A stretch of 64,000 nt of DNA, taken from NCBI RefSeq assembly GCF_029892105.1, contig NZ_JARZAJ010000006.1:124001-188000 (forward strand). Direction: 5' to 3'. The first letter of the stretch is position 1. Every line of letters begins with the position of its first letter. This DNA is from Kitasatospora sp. GP82. Lineage in GTDB: Bacteria; Actinomycetota; Actinomycetes; Streptomycetales; Streptomycetaceae. A program made the position numbers and the translations under genes. Under the pieces are notes generated by a model. It worked only from the letters and a program-made list of their open reading frames with translations, searched no databases and had not been told where the DNA came from. Positions 8,668 through 17,392 of the stretch are shown one piece after another.

Positions 8668-9120
8668 ATGCCTGCTACTGACCAGCGTTCCCGCGCCGCG
8701 GAGGACGACGAACGCCTCGACCGCGCCGCCGACTTCGATCTCACCGGGTTCCCGGGGGTGGACCCGGGCGAGATGGACACCTGGGAGATCGCCCGCGTGC
8801 ACTGCCCGGAGTGCGACCGCTCGATCGCCCTCGTCGGCGACGAGGAGCGGCTCCCGCAGCACGCCGTACTGCCGACCGCCTGGCACCCCTTCTCCCCCGC
8901 GCTCTGCCCCGGCTCCGGTGCGCCCACCGACGACCTGGCCGAGTGCGACGACTTCCTCACCGACTTCGCCGCCCCCGGCGCGGAGGCCCTGCTGGCCCTT
9001 CCCGCCGAGCTGGACTGGCGCACCCAGCCGTTCTCGCACGTGGGCGGTCCCGGCGCGGTGCCGGTGACCCGCGCGAACGTCCCGGCGCAGCGCGCCCGGG
9101 GCGGCCTGGTGCGGCGCTGA
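8668..9120 (+). CDS. Conserved actinobacterial protein of unknown function
   Basis: 150 aa starting with MPATDQRS at ATG 8668, after GAGGGGGATCACC. Acidic overall (pairs such as EDDERLDRAADFDL). A CPEC motif in VHCPECDRSIAL and a later Cys (ALCPGSG) could form part of a metal site. No catalytic motif is recognised. It is divergent from the AsnC regulator and convergent with the acyl-CoA dehydrogenase. A regular neighbour of these genes in streptomycetes would fit a core gene, but no function is proposed. Confidence 0.8.
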   Translation: MPATDQRSRAAEDDERLDRAADFDLTGFPGVDPGEMDTWEIARVHCPECDRSIALVGDEERLPQHAVLPTAWHPFSPALCPGSGAPTDDLAECDDFLTDFAAPGAEALLALPAELDWRTQPFSHVGGPGAVPVTRANVPAQRARGGLVRR

Positions 9121-9163
9121 CGCGTCTCCGCGGCCGCGGGACCCGATCAGCCACGTACCACCC

Positions 9164-9233
9164 GGGGCGCGGGGCTCTGCGCGACCAGGCCTCTACGGAG
9201 GTGCATGGTTGTTCGCGCAGTTCCTCGCGCCCC
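9164..9233. terminator. Long inverted repeat (streptomycete REP-like / bidirectional terminator)
   Basis: Arms at 9164-9184 (GGGGCGCGGGGCTCTGCGCG) and 9213-9233 (TCGCGCAGTTCCTCGCGCCC) pair almost fully across a 28-nt loop. It lies between convergent genes (8668-9120 plus, 9280-10443 minus). The arm resembles a sequence scattered between genes in Streptomyces genomes, so it may be a REP-like element serving as terminator. Confidence 0.65.
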
Positions 9234-9279
9234 TTGGGCACGGCATGGTCGACGCCCGGCCGAACAGGCCCCGGCGGGG

Positions 9280-10443
9280 TTACTTGCCGCTCAGGTGCCG
9301 CCCGATCACCAGGCGCTGGATCTGGTTGGTGCCCTCCACGATCTGCAGCACCTTGGCCTCGCGCATGTACCGCTCGGCCGGGTAGTCCTGGGTGTACCCG
9401 TACCCGCCGAGCACCTGCACCGCGTCCGTGGTGACCCGCATCGCGGCGTCCGTGCAGAAGAGCTTGGCCATCGCCGCCTCCTTGGAGAAGGCCAGTCCGC
9501 TGTCGCGGCGGCGGGCGGCGGACAGGTAGAGCGCGCGACCGGCCTCGATCTGGGTGGCCATGTCGGCGAGCATGAAGGACAGGCCCTGGAAGTCCGCGAT
9601 CGGCCGGCCGAACTGCTGCCGGGTGCCCGCGTAGTCCACGGCCAGGTCGAGCGCGGCCTGGGCCACGCCGATCGCACAGGCCGCGATGCCGAGCCGACCG
9701 GAGTCCAGCGCGGACAGGGCGATCTGGAAGCCCTGGCCCTCCTCGCCGATCAGCCGCTCCCGGTTCACCCGGACCCCGTCGAAGTGCAGCTGGGCGGTCG
9801 GCGAGCTCGTCATGCCCATCTTGTGCTCCGGCGGCGCAGCCGACAGGCCCGCACCCCCGGCCGGGACGAGCAGGCAGCTGATGCCCCGCGCGCCCTCCTC
9901 CCCGGTCCGCACCATCGCGCTGTAGAAGTCGGCGTACCCGCCGTGCGTGATCCACGCCTTCGTCCCGCTCACCACGTACTCGTCGCCGTCCAGCTCGGCG
10001 CGGGTGCGCAGCGCGGCGGCGTCGGAGCCGGACTGCGGCTCGGAGAGGCAGTACGCGCCGAGCTGCTCGCCGCCCAGCATCCCCGGCAGCCAGCGGTCGC
10101 GCTGCTCCTGGGTGCCGAAGGTGGCCAGCGCGTGGCAGGAGAGGGTGTGCACGCTGACGCCGAGGCCGACCGCCAGCCAGCCGGCCGCGAGCTCCTCCAG
10201 GACCTGGAGGTAGACCTCGTACGGCTGCTCGCCGCCGCCGTAGCTCTCGCTGTACGGGAGGGAGAGCAGCCCGACCTCGCCGAGGGTGCGGAAGACCTCG
10301 CGCGGGAAGCGGCCGGCCGCCTCGTCCTCGGCGGCGCGCGGCTGGAGTTCGCGCTGGACCAGGTCACGGGTGAGGCTCAGCAGTTCGCGGGCCTCGTCAC
10401 TGGGCAGCTGGCGGTCGACAGGCTTGGCAGGGGCGGGGCTCAT
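9280..10443 (-). CDS. Acyl-CoA dehydrogenase family protein
   Basis: 387 aa, standard length. FAD enzymes of this family oxidise acyl-CoA thioesters at the alpha-beta carbons. Signatures: LGAYCLSEPQSGSDAAAL (first acyl-CoA dehydrogenase signature and FAD contact), VVSGTKAWITHGGYAD, RQQFGRPIADFQ (FAD-binding Arg/Gln) and QVLGGYGYTQDYPAERYMREAKVLQIVEGTNQ, where the Glu of VEGT is at the usual catalytic-base position. The start is ATG 10443; 26 upstream codons were discarded. The specific chain length is not predictable. Confidence 0.95.
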   Translation of the reverse strand: MSPAPAKPVDRQLPSDEARELLSLTRDLVQRELQPRAAEDEAAGRFPREVFRTLGEVGLLSLPYSESYGGGEQPYEVYLQVLEELAAGWLAVGLGVSVHTLSCHALATFGTQEQRDRWLPGMLGGEQLGAYCLSEPQSGSDAAALRTRAELDGDEYVVSGTKAWITHGGYADFYSAMVRTGEEGARGISCLLVPAGGAGLSAAPPEHKMGMTSSPTAQLHFDGVRVNRERLIGEEGQGFQIALSALDSGRLGIAACAIGVAQAALDLAVDYAGTRQQFGRPIADFQGLSFMLADMATQIEAGRALYLSAARRRDSGLAFSKEAAMAKLFCTDAAMRVTTDAVQVLGGYGYTQDYPAERYMREAKVLQIVEGTNQIQRLVIGRHLSGK

Positions 10444-10625
10444 GACGGAACGGGCCTCCTCGATCGGGCGCCGGGCCCCGGGGTCACAGGGCGCGGCACG
10501 GCAGGTGTGTCGGACCGGCACCGGGTTGCGGTGAACGGCCGTTCACTGGCGTGGCGAAGCGAGTATGCCCGATACCGAGCAGTCCGTCACGACCTGCGGC
10601 GGAGCACCGCCCGTAGAGTGGGTTC

Positions 10626-11363
10626 GTGGTTGATCCGGACAGCTTTGCAAAGCTCGGCGACGACTCTGCGGAGGTCGGAGCCGCTGTCGGCGCTGCACAG
10701 CCGCAGCCGGACCCGGCCCGGAGGCCTGGCGCCACGGCCGCAGCCGGTGTGCGGTCCTGCGGCAGCGCGGACGAGGCGAGCGCTCTGCCGGCGCTCGCGC
10801 GTCGGCTGCTCGCCCTTCCCCCGTCCTGCGGGCCGGTCCGGGTGGTGGCCGTGGACGGGCACGCCGGCGCCGGGAAGACCACCTTCGCGGCCCGGCTGGC
10901 CACCGCGCTCGGCGGGGCGCCGGTGCTGCACCTGGACGATCTGGCCACTCACGCCGAGCCGTTCGGCTGGGTCGGGCGCCTGCGGGAACAGGTCCTCGAC
11001 CCGCTGGCGGCCGGTCGCGACGCCGAACACCGGGTCTACGACTGGACGTTGCGCCGCTTCGCCGGACGGCGGCAGGTCCCGCTCGCCCCGGTGGTGCTGA
11101 TCGAAGGTGTCGGCTCCGGCCGGCGCGAGCTGCGGCCCCGGCTGGCACAGCTGATCTGGATGGAGCTGGACGCGGCCGCCGCCCGCGCTCGCGGAGAGCT
11201 GCGCGACGGACCGGAGTTGGCCGAATTCTGGGCCGGCTGGGCCGCTGCCGAGCAGGCGCACTTCGCGGCCGACCCCAGCCGTCCGTATGCGGACCTCCGG
11301 GTGGACGGACTCACCGGCCGGATCCGTTTCACCACCTTTGATGATTCCTTGTCCGGCCCTTGA
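10626..11363 (+). CDS. Uridine kinase-like P-loop NTPase
   Basis: 245 aa from GTG 10626. After about 70 low-complexity residues comes a P-loop, VVAVDGHAGAGKTTFAARLA, then VLHLDDL, where uridine/pantothenate-type kinases have their acidic motif, and VVLIEGVGSG. The fold matches small nucleoside kinases (uridine/cytidine kinase relatives) that phosphorylate with ATP or GTP. The real substrate is uncertain because key specificity residues are not obvious. The first 40 or so residues may not be translated if a later start is used. Confidence 0.8.
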   Translation: MVDPDSFAKLGDDSAEVGAAVGAAQPQPDPARRPGATAAAGVRSCGSADEASALPALARRLLALPPSCGPVRVVAVDGHAGAGKTTFAARLATALGGAPVLHLDDLATHAEPFGWVGRLREQVLDPLAAGRDAEHRVYDWTLRRFAGRRQVPLAPVVLIEGVGSGRRELRPRLAQLIWMELDAAAARARGELRDGPELAEFWAGWAAAEQAHFAADPSRPYADLRVDGLTGRIRFTTFDDSLSGP

Positions 11364-11427
11364 CCTGGGGCGTCGTCAGCACGTAAGTTCTCCCCGTCGC
11401 GAGCCGGTTGATCTCGCAACAGCGAAC

Positions 11428-11469
11428 GCGGCACCTCCGACTCGTTCCCCCGTGGGCCGGAGGTGTCGC
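11428..11469 (+). terminator. Hairpin terminator after the uridine kinase-like gene
   Basis: Arms GCGGCACCTCCG (11428-11439) and CGGAGGTGTCGC (11458-11469) pair with one G-T pair and an 18-nt loop, 65 bp after the stop. The remainder of the gap to 11720 shows no gene. Confidence 0.65.
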
Positions 11470-11720
11470 GCTCCTTCACCTACCGCACCGCTCAGTTCAC
11501 CTGCCGCGATCGACCGCAGCCAACGCGTTCCGGTCGAAGTCCAACGACCCGGCGGGCACTCCGATTTGACAGCGTGCGACACCCTTCCGGATCAGCCCTG
11601 CGCCGGTACGATTCCTGACAGGCACGGATGCGTGCACGGGGGCGTCGGCACGGGCGGGCACCACCCTGCCACCCCCAGGCCCTGGCCGCCGGGCCTCGAT
11701 GCACAGAGCGGGGGGCGTGA

Positions 11721-13805
11721 GTGACGGTGGAAAGTTCCAGCACGAGCGGGCCGGACCGGCTCGCCGACCGCGCCTGGCTGCGCGCCATGGACGCCTATGC
11801 CGCAGGGGCGTACGCCAGGGCGGAGGAGGAGTTCCGCGCGGCCGTGCGGCTCGACCCCGGTATGGCCGACGCCTGGCTCGGCCTGCACGCGCTGCGCTGC
11901 GACACCTCGGGCGCACTGCTGGCGATGTACCGCAACCAGGGCCGCTTCGGCGAGCAGCGAATCCGCCACCGGCGGCCGCTCAGTTCCTGGTACTGGCTGG
12001 GCTGGTGGGTGCAGCCCGCCCTGGAGGACGCCCGGGACCTGACCCTGGCCCACGCCTCGCACTGGCTCGACGGCCGCCACCTGACGGAGCTCGACCGGGC
12101 GCTCGCCGCCTGCCCGCCGCCCCTCCAGGACCCCTCGGTCCGCTTTCTGCACGCCTGCCGCTCCTACCTGCTCAAGGACTGGGAGCAACTCATCCGCGAC
12201 ACCGACCAGTTGCTGGACGATCCGCTGCTCGGCATCGAGGCCGGGCTGTTCGCCGGAATGGCCCGGGTCCGTCTCGACATGTGCGCCCAGGCCCAGCGGC
12301 CGCTCGCCGCCTCGCTGGCCCGCTGCCGCTCGGAGCAGCCGCAGCGCAAGGAGCTGCGCTACTGGCTGGCCCGCGCGTACGAGGGCGCCGGGCGCAGCGC
12401 GGCCGCTCTGCCGCTGTACCGGGCGGTGCACCGGGCGGACCCGGCCTTCATGGACACCGCGGCCAGGCTGGCGGCGATCACCGCCGAGGACGGCGTGATC
12501 GAGGGGCTGCTCGGCGAGGATCCGGGGGACGATCGGTCGCCGGGTGAACTCGCGCTCGCAGAGGCCGACTTCGAGGCTGCGAGCGCGGACGGCGCCGAGC
12601 CGGTCGGTGAGTACGGTCCGGACGTCGACTACCAGTCCGGGTCCGACGCCGAGGGCGGGTACGGGACGGACGGCGAGGGCGGGTACGGGACCGAGCAGAG
12701 GTACGGGACCGACGGAGGGTACGGCCCGGGCAGCGAGTACGCCAACGACGGCGAGTTCGGCGCGGAGACGGACTACCGGATCGGCGAGACGTACGCCGGT
12801 CCGACCGCCACGGGCGCACCGAAGCCCCGGACCGCCGCCGAGCGGTCCGGCGGGGTCGCCGATCCCGGCGCGGGGCCACCCTCCAGAGGCGACGGCGGCG
12901 AGCGCGCCGCGCCGCCCGGCGGGCCCGCCCGCAGGAGTGGGCTGCGCGGCCAGCAGGGGCTGGACGCGGCACTCGCCGCCCTGGAGCAGATGGTCGGCCT
13001 CGACCCGGTCAAACGCCAGGTCCGAGCACTGTCGGCGCAGTTGCGGATGTCGAGACTGCGGGCCGAGCAGGGCCTGCCGGTGCAGCCGCCGAAACGTCAC
13101 TTCGTCTTCTCGGGCCCCTCGGGCACCGGGAAGACCACCGTCGCCCGTATCCTCGGGCAGGTCTTCCACGCCCTCGGCCTGCTCTCCGGCGATCACCTGG
13201 TGGAGGCCCAACGAGCCGACCTGGTGGGCGAGTTCCTCGGTCAGACGGCCGTCAAGGCCAATGAGCTGATCGACTCGGCGCTGGACGGCGTGCTCTTCAT
13301 CGACGAGGCGTACAGCCTCTCCAACTCCGGTTACAGCAAGGGCGACGCGTACGGCGACGAGGCCCTCCAGGTCCTGCTCAAGCGGGCCGAGGACAACCGC
13401 GACCGCCTGGTCGTCATCCTGGCCGGCTACCCCGAGGGCATGAACCGCCTGCTGGCCACCAACCCCGGGCTCAACTCCCGCTTCACCACCCGGGTCGACT
13501 TCCCCAGCTACCGCCCCACCGAACTCACCGCCATCGGCCGCACACTCGCAGCCTCCGGCGGCGACGGCTGGGACGAGGACGCGGCCGAGGAGCTCGCCAG
13601 CATCTGCACCCATGTGGTCCACGAAGGCTGGATCGACGAGCTCGGCAACGGCCGCTTCATCCGCACCCTCTACGAAAAGTCCTGCGCCTACCGGGATTTA
13701 CGCCTCTCCGCCCTACCCGGCCTGCCCACCCGCGACGACCTGGCAACCCTGCGCCTGCCCGACCTCCTCCAGGCCTACGGCGAACTGATCGACGGCCGCC
13801 GCTAG
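11721..13805 (+). CDS. TPR-like / AAA+ ATPase of the CbxX-CfxQ (EccA/SpoVK-like) family
   Basis: 694 aa, start GTG 11721 after GCGGGGGG. Residues 1-270 form a helical TPR-like region (AYAAGAYARAEEEFRAAVRLDPGMADAWLGL and further repeats). Residues 280-400 are a low-complexity linker rich in Gly, Tyr, Asp and Glu. The C-terminal AAA+ module follows: QQGLDAALAALEQMVGLDPVK, Walker A GPSGTGKTT (about 466), Walker B GVLFIDEAY (about 525), sensor ILAGYPEGM and Arg-finger region NSRFTTRVDFP. This TPR-plus-AAA order is that of EccA from ESX type VII secretion and its stand-alone relatives; no ESX genes are nearby, so the role remains open. Confidence 0.88.
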   Translation: MTVESSSTSGPDRLADRAWLRAMDAYAAGAYARAEEEFRAAVRLDPGMADAWLGLHALRCDTSGALLAMYRNQGRFGEQRIRHRRPLSSWYWLGWWVQPALEDARDLTLAHASHWLDGRHLTELDRALAACPPPLQDPSVRFLHACRSYLLKDWEQLIRDTDQLLDDPLLGIEAGLFAGMARVRLDMCAQAQRPLAASLARCRSEQPQRKELRYWLARAYEGAGRSAAALPLYRAVHRADPAFMDTAARLAAITAEDGVIEGLLGEDPGDDRSPGELALAEADFEAASADGAEPVGEYGPDVDYQSGSDAEGGYGTDGEGGYGTEQRYGTDGGYGPGSEYANDGEFGAETDYRIGETYAGPTATGAPKPRTAAERSGGVADPGAGPPSRGDGGERAAPPGGPARRSGLRGQQGLDAALAALEQMVGLDPVKRQVRALSAQLRMSRLRAEQGLPVQPPKRHFVFSGPSGTGKTTVARILGQVFHALGLLSGDHLVEAQRADLVGEFLGQTAVKANELIDSALDGVLFIDEAYSLSNSGYSKGDAYGDEALQVLLKRAEDNRDRLVVILAGYPEGMNRLLATNPGLNSRFTTRVDFPSYRPTELTAIGRTLAASGGDGWDEDAAEELASICTHVVHEGWIDELGNGRFIRTLYEKSCAYRDLRLSALPGLPTRDDLATLRLPDLLQAYGELIDGRR

Positions 13806-13880
13806 CCCGTCGGCGACCGCGTTGCCCGGCCATGCACTTCCCAGAGGCGCGAGGCACTGCGCGAGGAACCCTGCACCGCG

Positions 13881-14270
13881 TCAGCCGAGGAAGGCCGCCA
13901 CCGTGCGTGCGAAGCGGTCCGCGTCGTCCAGCCACGGGAAGTGCCCGCCTCCCGGCTGGACAGCGGTCTCGCCCTTCGGGAAGAACGCTGCGGTTTCCTC
14001 GGCGACTGCGGGCAGTGGGCCGCCGTCCAACTCGCCCGCCAGGAGCAGAACCGGTGCAGCGAGGCGAGCCAGCGCCTCCTTCGTGGCGAGCGGGTCGAAC
14101 GCTTCCTCGCCGAAATGACGCTCGGCGGCCTCGAAGTTGCTCTGCCCGGCGCCGGATGCGGCGCGTGCCTGTGCGGCGGCGTCCCAGCGACCGTAGAAGA
14201 ACGGCTCGACCGCCTCCCAGTCCTCGTCCGTCTCGGAACCGGCGCGGGTTTCCTCGGGCTGCCGAGGGGG
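13881..14270 (-). pseudogene. C-terminal remnant of an alpha/beta hydrolase
   Basis: Reading minus strand, a frame ending at the stop 13881-13883 encodes a hydrolase-like C-terminus: VLLLAGELDGGPLPAVAEE (the strand with catalytic-acid Asp region) then VQPGGGHFPWLDDADRF (catalytic His) and RTVAAFLG. Upstream the frame passes ETDEDWEAVEPFFYGRWDA and meets a TGA at the very end of the CNNM gene, with no start codon in between. The nucleophile elbow and N-terminal two thirds are missing. This is a broken gene end left next to the CNNM stop. Confidence 0.75.
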
Positions 14271-14273
14271 TGG

Positions 14274-15317
14274 TCAGGCTCTGGCGACCTGGCGGTGGTC
14301 GGGGTCGTGCATCTCGCCGACCAGCTCCTCCAGGACGTCCTCCAGGGCGACCAGGCCGAGCTTGCGGCCGTCCGCGTCGACCACGGCGGCCAGGTGGGCG
14401 GCCGCCCTGCGCATCGCGCCGAGCGCGTCGTCCAGCAGCATGGTGCCGACCAGGACGGTGACCGGGCGCCAGAGGCGGGAGGGCACCGGAGCGGCCGGCT
14501 CCTCGACGTCCAGGATGTCCTTGACGTGCAGGTAGCCGCGCAGCGTGCCGTCCTCGTCGAGCACCGGGAAGCGGGAAAAGCCGGTGCGTACGGCCAGCTC
14601 CTCGATCTCCTGGGCGGTCACCGAGGGACCGACGGTGACCAGTTGGTCGGCGTGCAGCAGCACGTCGGTGACCGGGCGCCGTCCGAGCTCCAGCGCGTCC
14701 TCCAGGCGTTCCTGGCGGCTTTCGTCCAGCAGGCCGGCCGCGCCGGAGTCGGCCAGCAGGTGCAGCAGCTGCTCGTCGGTGAAGACGGACTCGACCTCGT
14801 CCTTGGGCTCGACCTTGGCCAGCCGCAGCACGCCGCTGGCGAGGGCGTTCATCAGCCGGATGACCGGGTCGAACCAGCGGGCGAGGCGGTCCAGCGGCGG
14901 GCCGAGCCAGAGCGCGGCCCTCTCGGGACCGGCGAGCGAGATGTTCTTCGGGACCATCTCGCCGATCACCATGTGCAGGAAGACCACCAGCGCGAGCGCC
15001 AGCGCGTAGCCGACCGGGTGGACCAGCGACTCCGGCATGCCGACGGCGTGGAAGGGGCCTTCGAGAAGGTGGGCGATGGTGGGCTCGGCGAGCGCGCCGA
15101 GCAGCAGCGAGCAGACGGTGATGCCCAGTTGGGCGGCGGCCAGCATCGCGGAGACGTTGGACAGCGCGTGCAGTACGGTGCGGGCACGCTTGTTGCCGGC
15201 CTCGGCGAGAGGTTCGATCTGGCTGCGGCGGACCGAGATCACCGCGAACTCGGCGCCGACGAAGAAGGCGTTGCCGAGCAGCAGCAGGATCGAGGCGGCC
15301 AGTTGCAGGGCGCTCAT
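14274..15317 (-). CDS. CNNM/DUF21 and CBS-domain membrane protein
   Basis: 347 aa. The N-terminal DUF21/CNNM transmembrane domain is clear (LLLLGNAFFVGAEFAVISVRRSQIEPLAEAGNKRA; LVVFLHMVIGEMVPKNISLAGPERAA), followed by a CBS pair from about 200 (VTDVLLHADQLVTV ... FSRFPVLDEDGTLRGYLHVKDILD ... LVALEDVLEELVGEMHD). It lacks the long CorC_HlyC tail of its upstream partner. The family is linked to Mg2+/Co2+ transport or sensing, not to true hemolysis. It overlaps the partner by 4 bp (ATGA), so the two are translationally coupled and may form a heteromer. Confidence 0.93.
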   Translation of the reverse strand: MSALQLAASILLLLGNAFFVGAEFAVISVRRSQIEPLAEAGNKRARTVLHALSNVSAMLAAAQLGITVCSLLLGALAEPTIAHLLEGPFHAVGMPESLVHPVGYALALALVVFLHMVIGEMVPKNISLAGPERAALWLGPPLDRLARWFDPVIRLMNALASGVLRLAKVEPKDEVESVFTDEQLLHLLADSGAAGLLDESRQERLEDALELGRRPVTDVLLHADQLVTVGPSVTAQEIEELAVRTGFSRFPVLDEDGTLRGYLHVKDILDVEEPAAPVPSRLWRPVTVLVGTMLLDDALGAMRRAAAHLAAVVDADGRKLGLVALEDVLEELVGEMHDPDHRQVARA

Positions 15318-16645
15318 CGGTCCGTCTCCTCATCGTCGTCGGCGGGCAGGCGTTCGATCAGCACCCGGCTGGTGCGGTGCCGCTCCACGCCGAGCACGGT
15401 GAACCGCCAACGGGGCAGTCCCGCCTGTTCGCCGGGGGCGGGCAGCTTGCCGAGCAGGTCTGCGAGCAGGCCGCCGAGCGTCTCGTACGGTCCGTCGGGG
15501 GCAAGGAGGCCGATGGTCTCCAGCTGGTCGAGCCGGGCGCGGCCGTCGGCCTCCCAGACCGGGTGGCCGTCGACGGACGGCAGTTGGCGCAGTTCGGGGG
15601 TGTCCTCGGGGTCGTGCTCGTCCTGCACCTCGCCGACGATCTCCTCGACGATGTCCTCGATGGTCACCACGCCGGCCGTGCCGCCGTACTCGTCGACCAC
15701 GATGGCCATCGGCTGCTGGCGGCGCAGCTGGTCGAGCAGGCGCTCGGCGGGCAGGCTCTCGGGGACGAGCAGGGGCGGCGAGGCCAGTTCGGTGACCCGG
15801 GTCGTGGCGCGCAGCTCGGCGGGGACGCCGAGGGCGTCCTTGAGGGTGACGGTGCCGGTGACCTCGTCCACGCTGTGGCCGTAGACCGGGAAGCGGGAGA
15901 GGCCGGTGGCCCGGGTGAGGTTGAGGACGTCGGCGGCGGTGGCGTCGCTCTGCAGGGCGACGACGTCGACACGCGGGGTCATCACGCTTTCGGCGGTCAG
16001 TTCGCCGAGGCCCAGAGTCCGGACGAAGAGCCGCGCCGACTGCTCGTCTATCGCCCCCGCCTTGGCGGAGTGCCGGGCGAGCGAGACGAGTTCGGCGGGG
16101 GTGCGGGCGTGGCCGAGCTCCTCCAGGGGCTCAAGGCCCATTGCCCGGACGATGCGGTCGGCGGAGCCGTTCAGGAATCCGATCAGCGGGCGGCAGACGG
16201 CCGAGAAGGCGCGCTGCGGGCCGATCACGGCGTAGGCGACCTGAACCGGCCGGGAGATCGCCCAGTTCTTGGGGACCAGCTCGCCGATCACCATCTGCAC
16301 CACGGTGGCCAGCAGCATGCCGACGATCACGGCGGCACCGGCGGCGGCGGACTCGGGCAGTCCGATGCCGGTGAGCACCGGGGTGAGCAGCGTGGAGAGC
16401 GCGGGCGCGGCGAGCATGCCGACCACCAGGGAGGTGACGGTGATGCCGAGCTGGGCGCCGGAGAGCTGGAAGGAGAGCTGGCGCAGGGCCTTGGCGACCC
16501 CGGCCGCCTTGCGGTCGCCGGACTGGGCGGCGCGTTCGACGCTGCCTCGCTCGACGGTGACCATGGCGAACTCGGCGGCCACGAAGAGGCCGTTGGCGAG
16601 GATGAGCAGCAGAGCCGCGAGCAACAGCAGCCAGGCGGTGATCAC
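15314..16645 (-). CDS. CNNM/CBS/CorC-HlyC membrane protein
   Basis: 443 aa. Order: DUF21/CNNM domain (LLLAALLLILANGLFVAAEFAMVTVERGSVERAAQ; VQMVIGELVPKNWAISRP), two CBS motifs (VMTPRVDVVALQSDATAADVLNL; RQQPMAIVVDEYGGTAGVVTIEDIVEEIVGEVQDEHD) and a C-terminal CorC_HlyC domain (LPSVDGHPVWEADGRARLDQLE ... RWRFTVLGVERHRTSRVLIERLP). The family acts in Mg2+ homeostasis at the membrane. It is the first gene of a two-gene operon with the shorter paralogue; such adjacent pairs are common in actinobacteria. Confidence 0.94.
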   Translation of the reverse strand: MITAWLLLLAALLLILANGLFVAAEFAMVTVERGSVERAAQSGDRKAAGVAKALRQLSFQLSGAQLGITVTSLVVGMLAAPALSTLLTPVLTGIGLPESAAAGAAVIVGMLLATVVQMVIGELVPKNWAISRPVQVAYAVIGPQRAFSAVCRPLIGFLNGSADRIVRAMGLEPLEELGHARTPAELVSLARHSAKAGAIDEQSARLFVRTLGLGELTAESVMTPRVDVVALQSDATAADVLNLTRATGLSRFPVYGHSVDEVTGTVTLKDALGVPAELRATTRVTELASPPLLVPESLPAERLLDQLRRQQPMAIVVDEYGGTAGVVTIEDIVEEIVGEVQDEHDPEDTPELRQLPSVDGHPVWEADGRARLDQLETIGLLAPDGPYETLGGLLADLLGKLPAPGEQAGLPRWRFTVLGVERHRTSRVLIERLPADDDEETDR

Positions 16646-16844
16646 AGTGCCGCCTGCCGTCCGTGGGTCGGAAGTGAGGCGGCGCGGGTACTACCGGACG
16701 GATCGTCCATCGAGGGGAGGTGTCACTCCTCAGGTCGGGGCTTCACGGGCAGGGTGCTTTGCCCTGGCTTTACCAGCGTAGACGATACCCGTGCGAGTGT
16801 AAGGACCTTGATCCAGGAGGTCGTGGCAGCACGCCCGGACGCTC

Positions 16845-17321
16845 TCAGCGGGACGTCCCGCGCTCCTCGACCAGGTCGCGCAGCGTGCGGGCGGCACGGA
16901 TGGCCTGCTCGCGCCCACCGCCGGGCTGGATGCCGACGGCGGCCAGTGCGGTGCCGTCGGCGAGGTCGAGGTTGACCCACGGGTCACCCTGGCGCAGGTT
17001 GACCCGGACGATCTCCGGCCAGGCCAGACGGCGGCTGCGGACGAAGTTGACCACCGTGACGCCCTCGGCGTCGGCGCGCACCCTGGGCCGGGCCAGCATC
17101 AGGCCGACCCCGGCGAACAGCAGACCGCTGAAGACCATCGCCACCCGGTCGTTGAGCTGCCAGCTGTCCGGCAGCGCGAAGGCGATCGTGCTGAACAGCA
17201 CCACGATCACGGCGCAGAGCGGGAGCAGCACGGCCCGGTTGCGGCGCGGCGCCCAGGTGACCGGGAGCTCGACGCACGGGGCGGGCGCGGTGGACTGGAC
17301 AGGCTGGGCGGGGGTGGACAC
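16845..17321 (-). CDS. PH-domain-like membrane protein
   Basis: 158 aa. After a Pro/Ala-rich N-terminus come two hydrophobic helices (AVLLPLCAVIVVLFSTIAFAL and VAMVFSGLLFAGVGLMLA) and a C-terminal beta-rich segment (VRADAEGVTVVNFVRSRRLAWPEIVRVNLRQGDPWVNLDLADGT) typical of the bacterial PH domain found in mycobacterial antigen-6-like proteins. Function unknown. It follows hisG by 71 bp on the same strand and may be read from the his promoter. Confidence 0.85.
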   Translation of the reverse strand: MSTPAQPVQSTAPAPCVELPVTWAPRRNRAVLLPLCAVIVVLFSTIAFALPDSWQLNDRVAMVFSGLLFAGVGLMLARPRVRADAEGVTVVNFVRSRRLAWPEIVRVNLRQGDPWVNLDLADGTALAAVGIQPGGGREQAIRAARTLRDLVEERGTSR

Positions 17322-17392
17322 GGTGGTTCTCCCGAAGCCGGGCGGGGGCGTCGGCGGGCCCCCGCCCGATGGATCGTCGGTACCGGGGCAGG

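Noticed and set aside
6186-8681. Open 831-codon plus-strand frame
   Set aside because: Antisense shadow of the amidohydrolase and AsnC genes, with composition typical of GC-rich non-coding frames.
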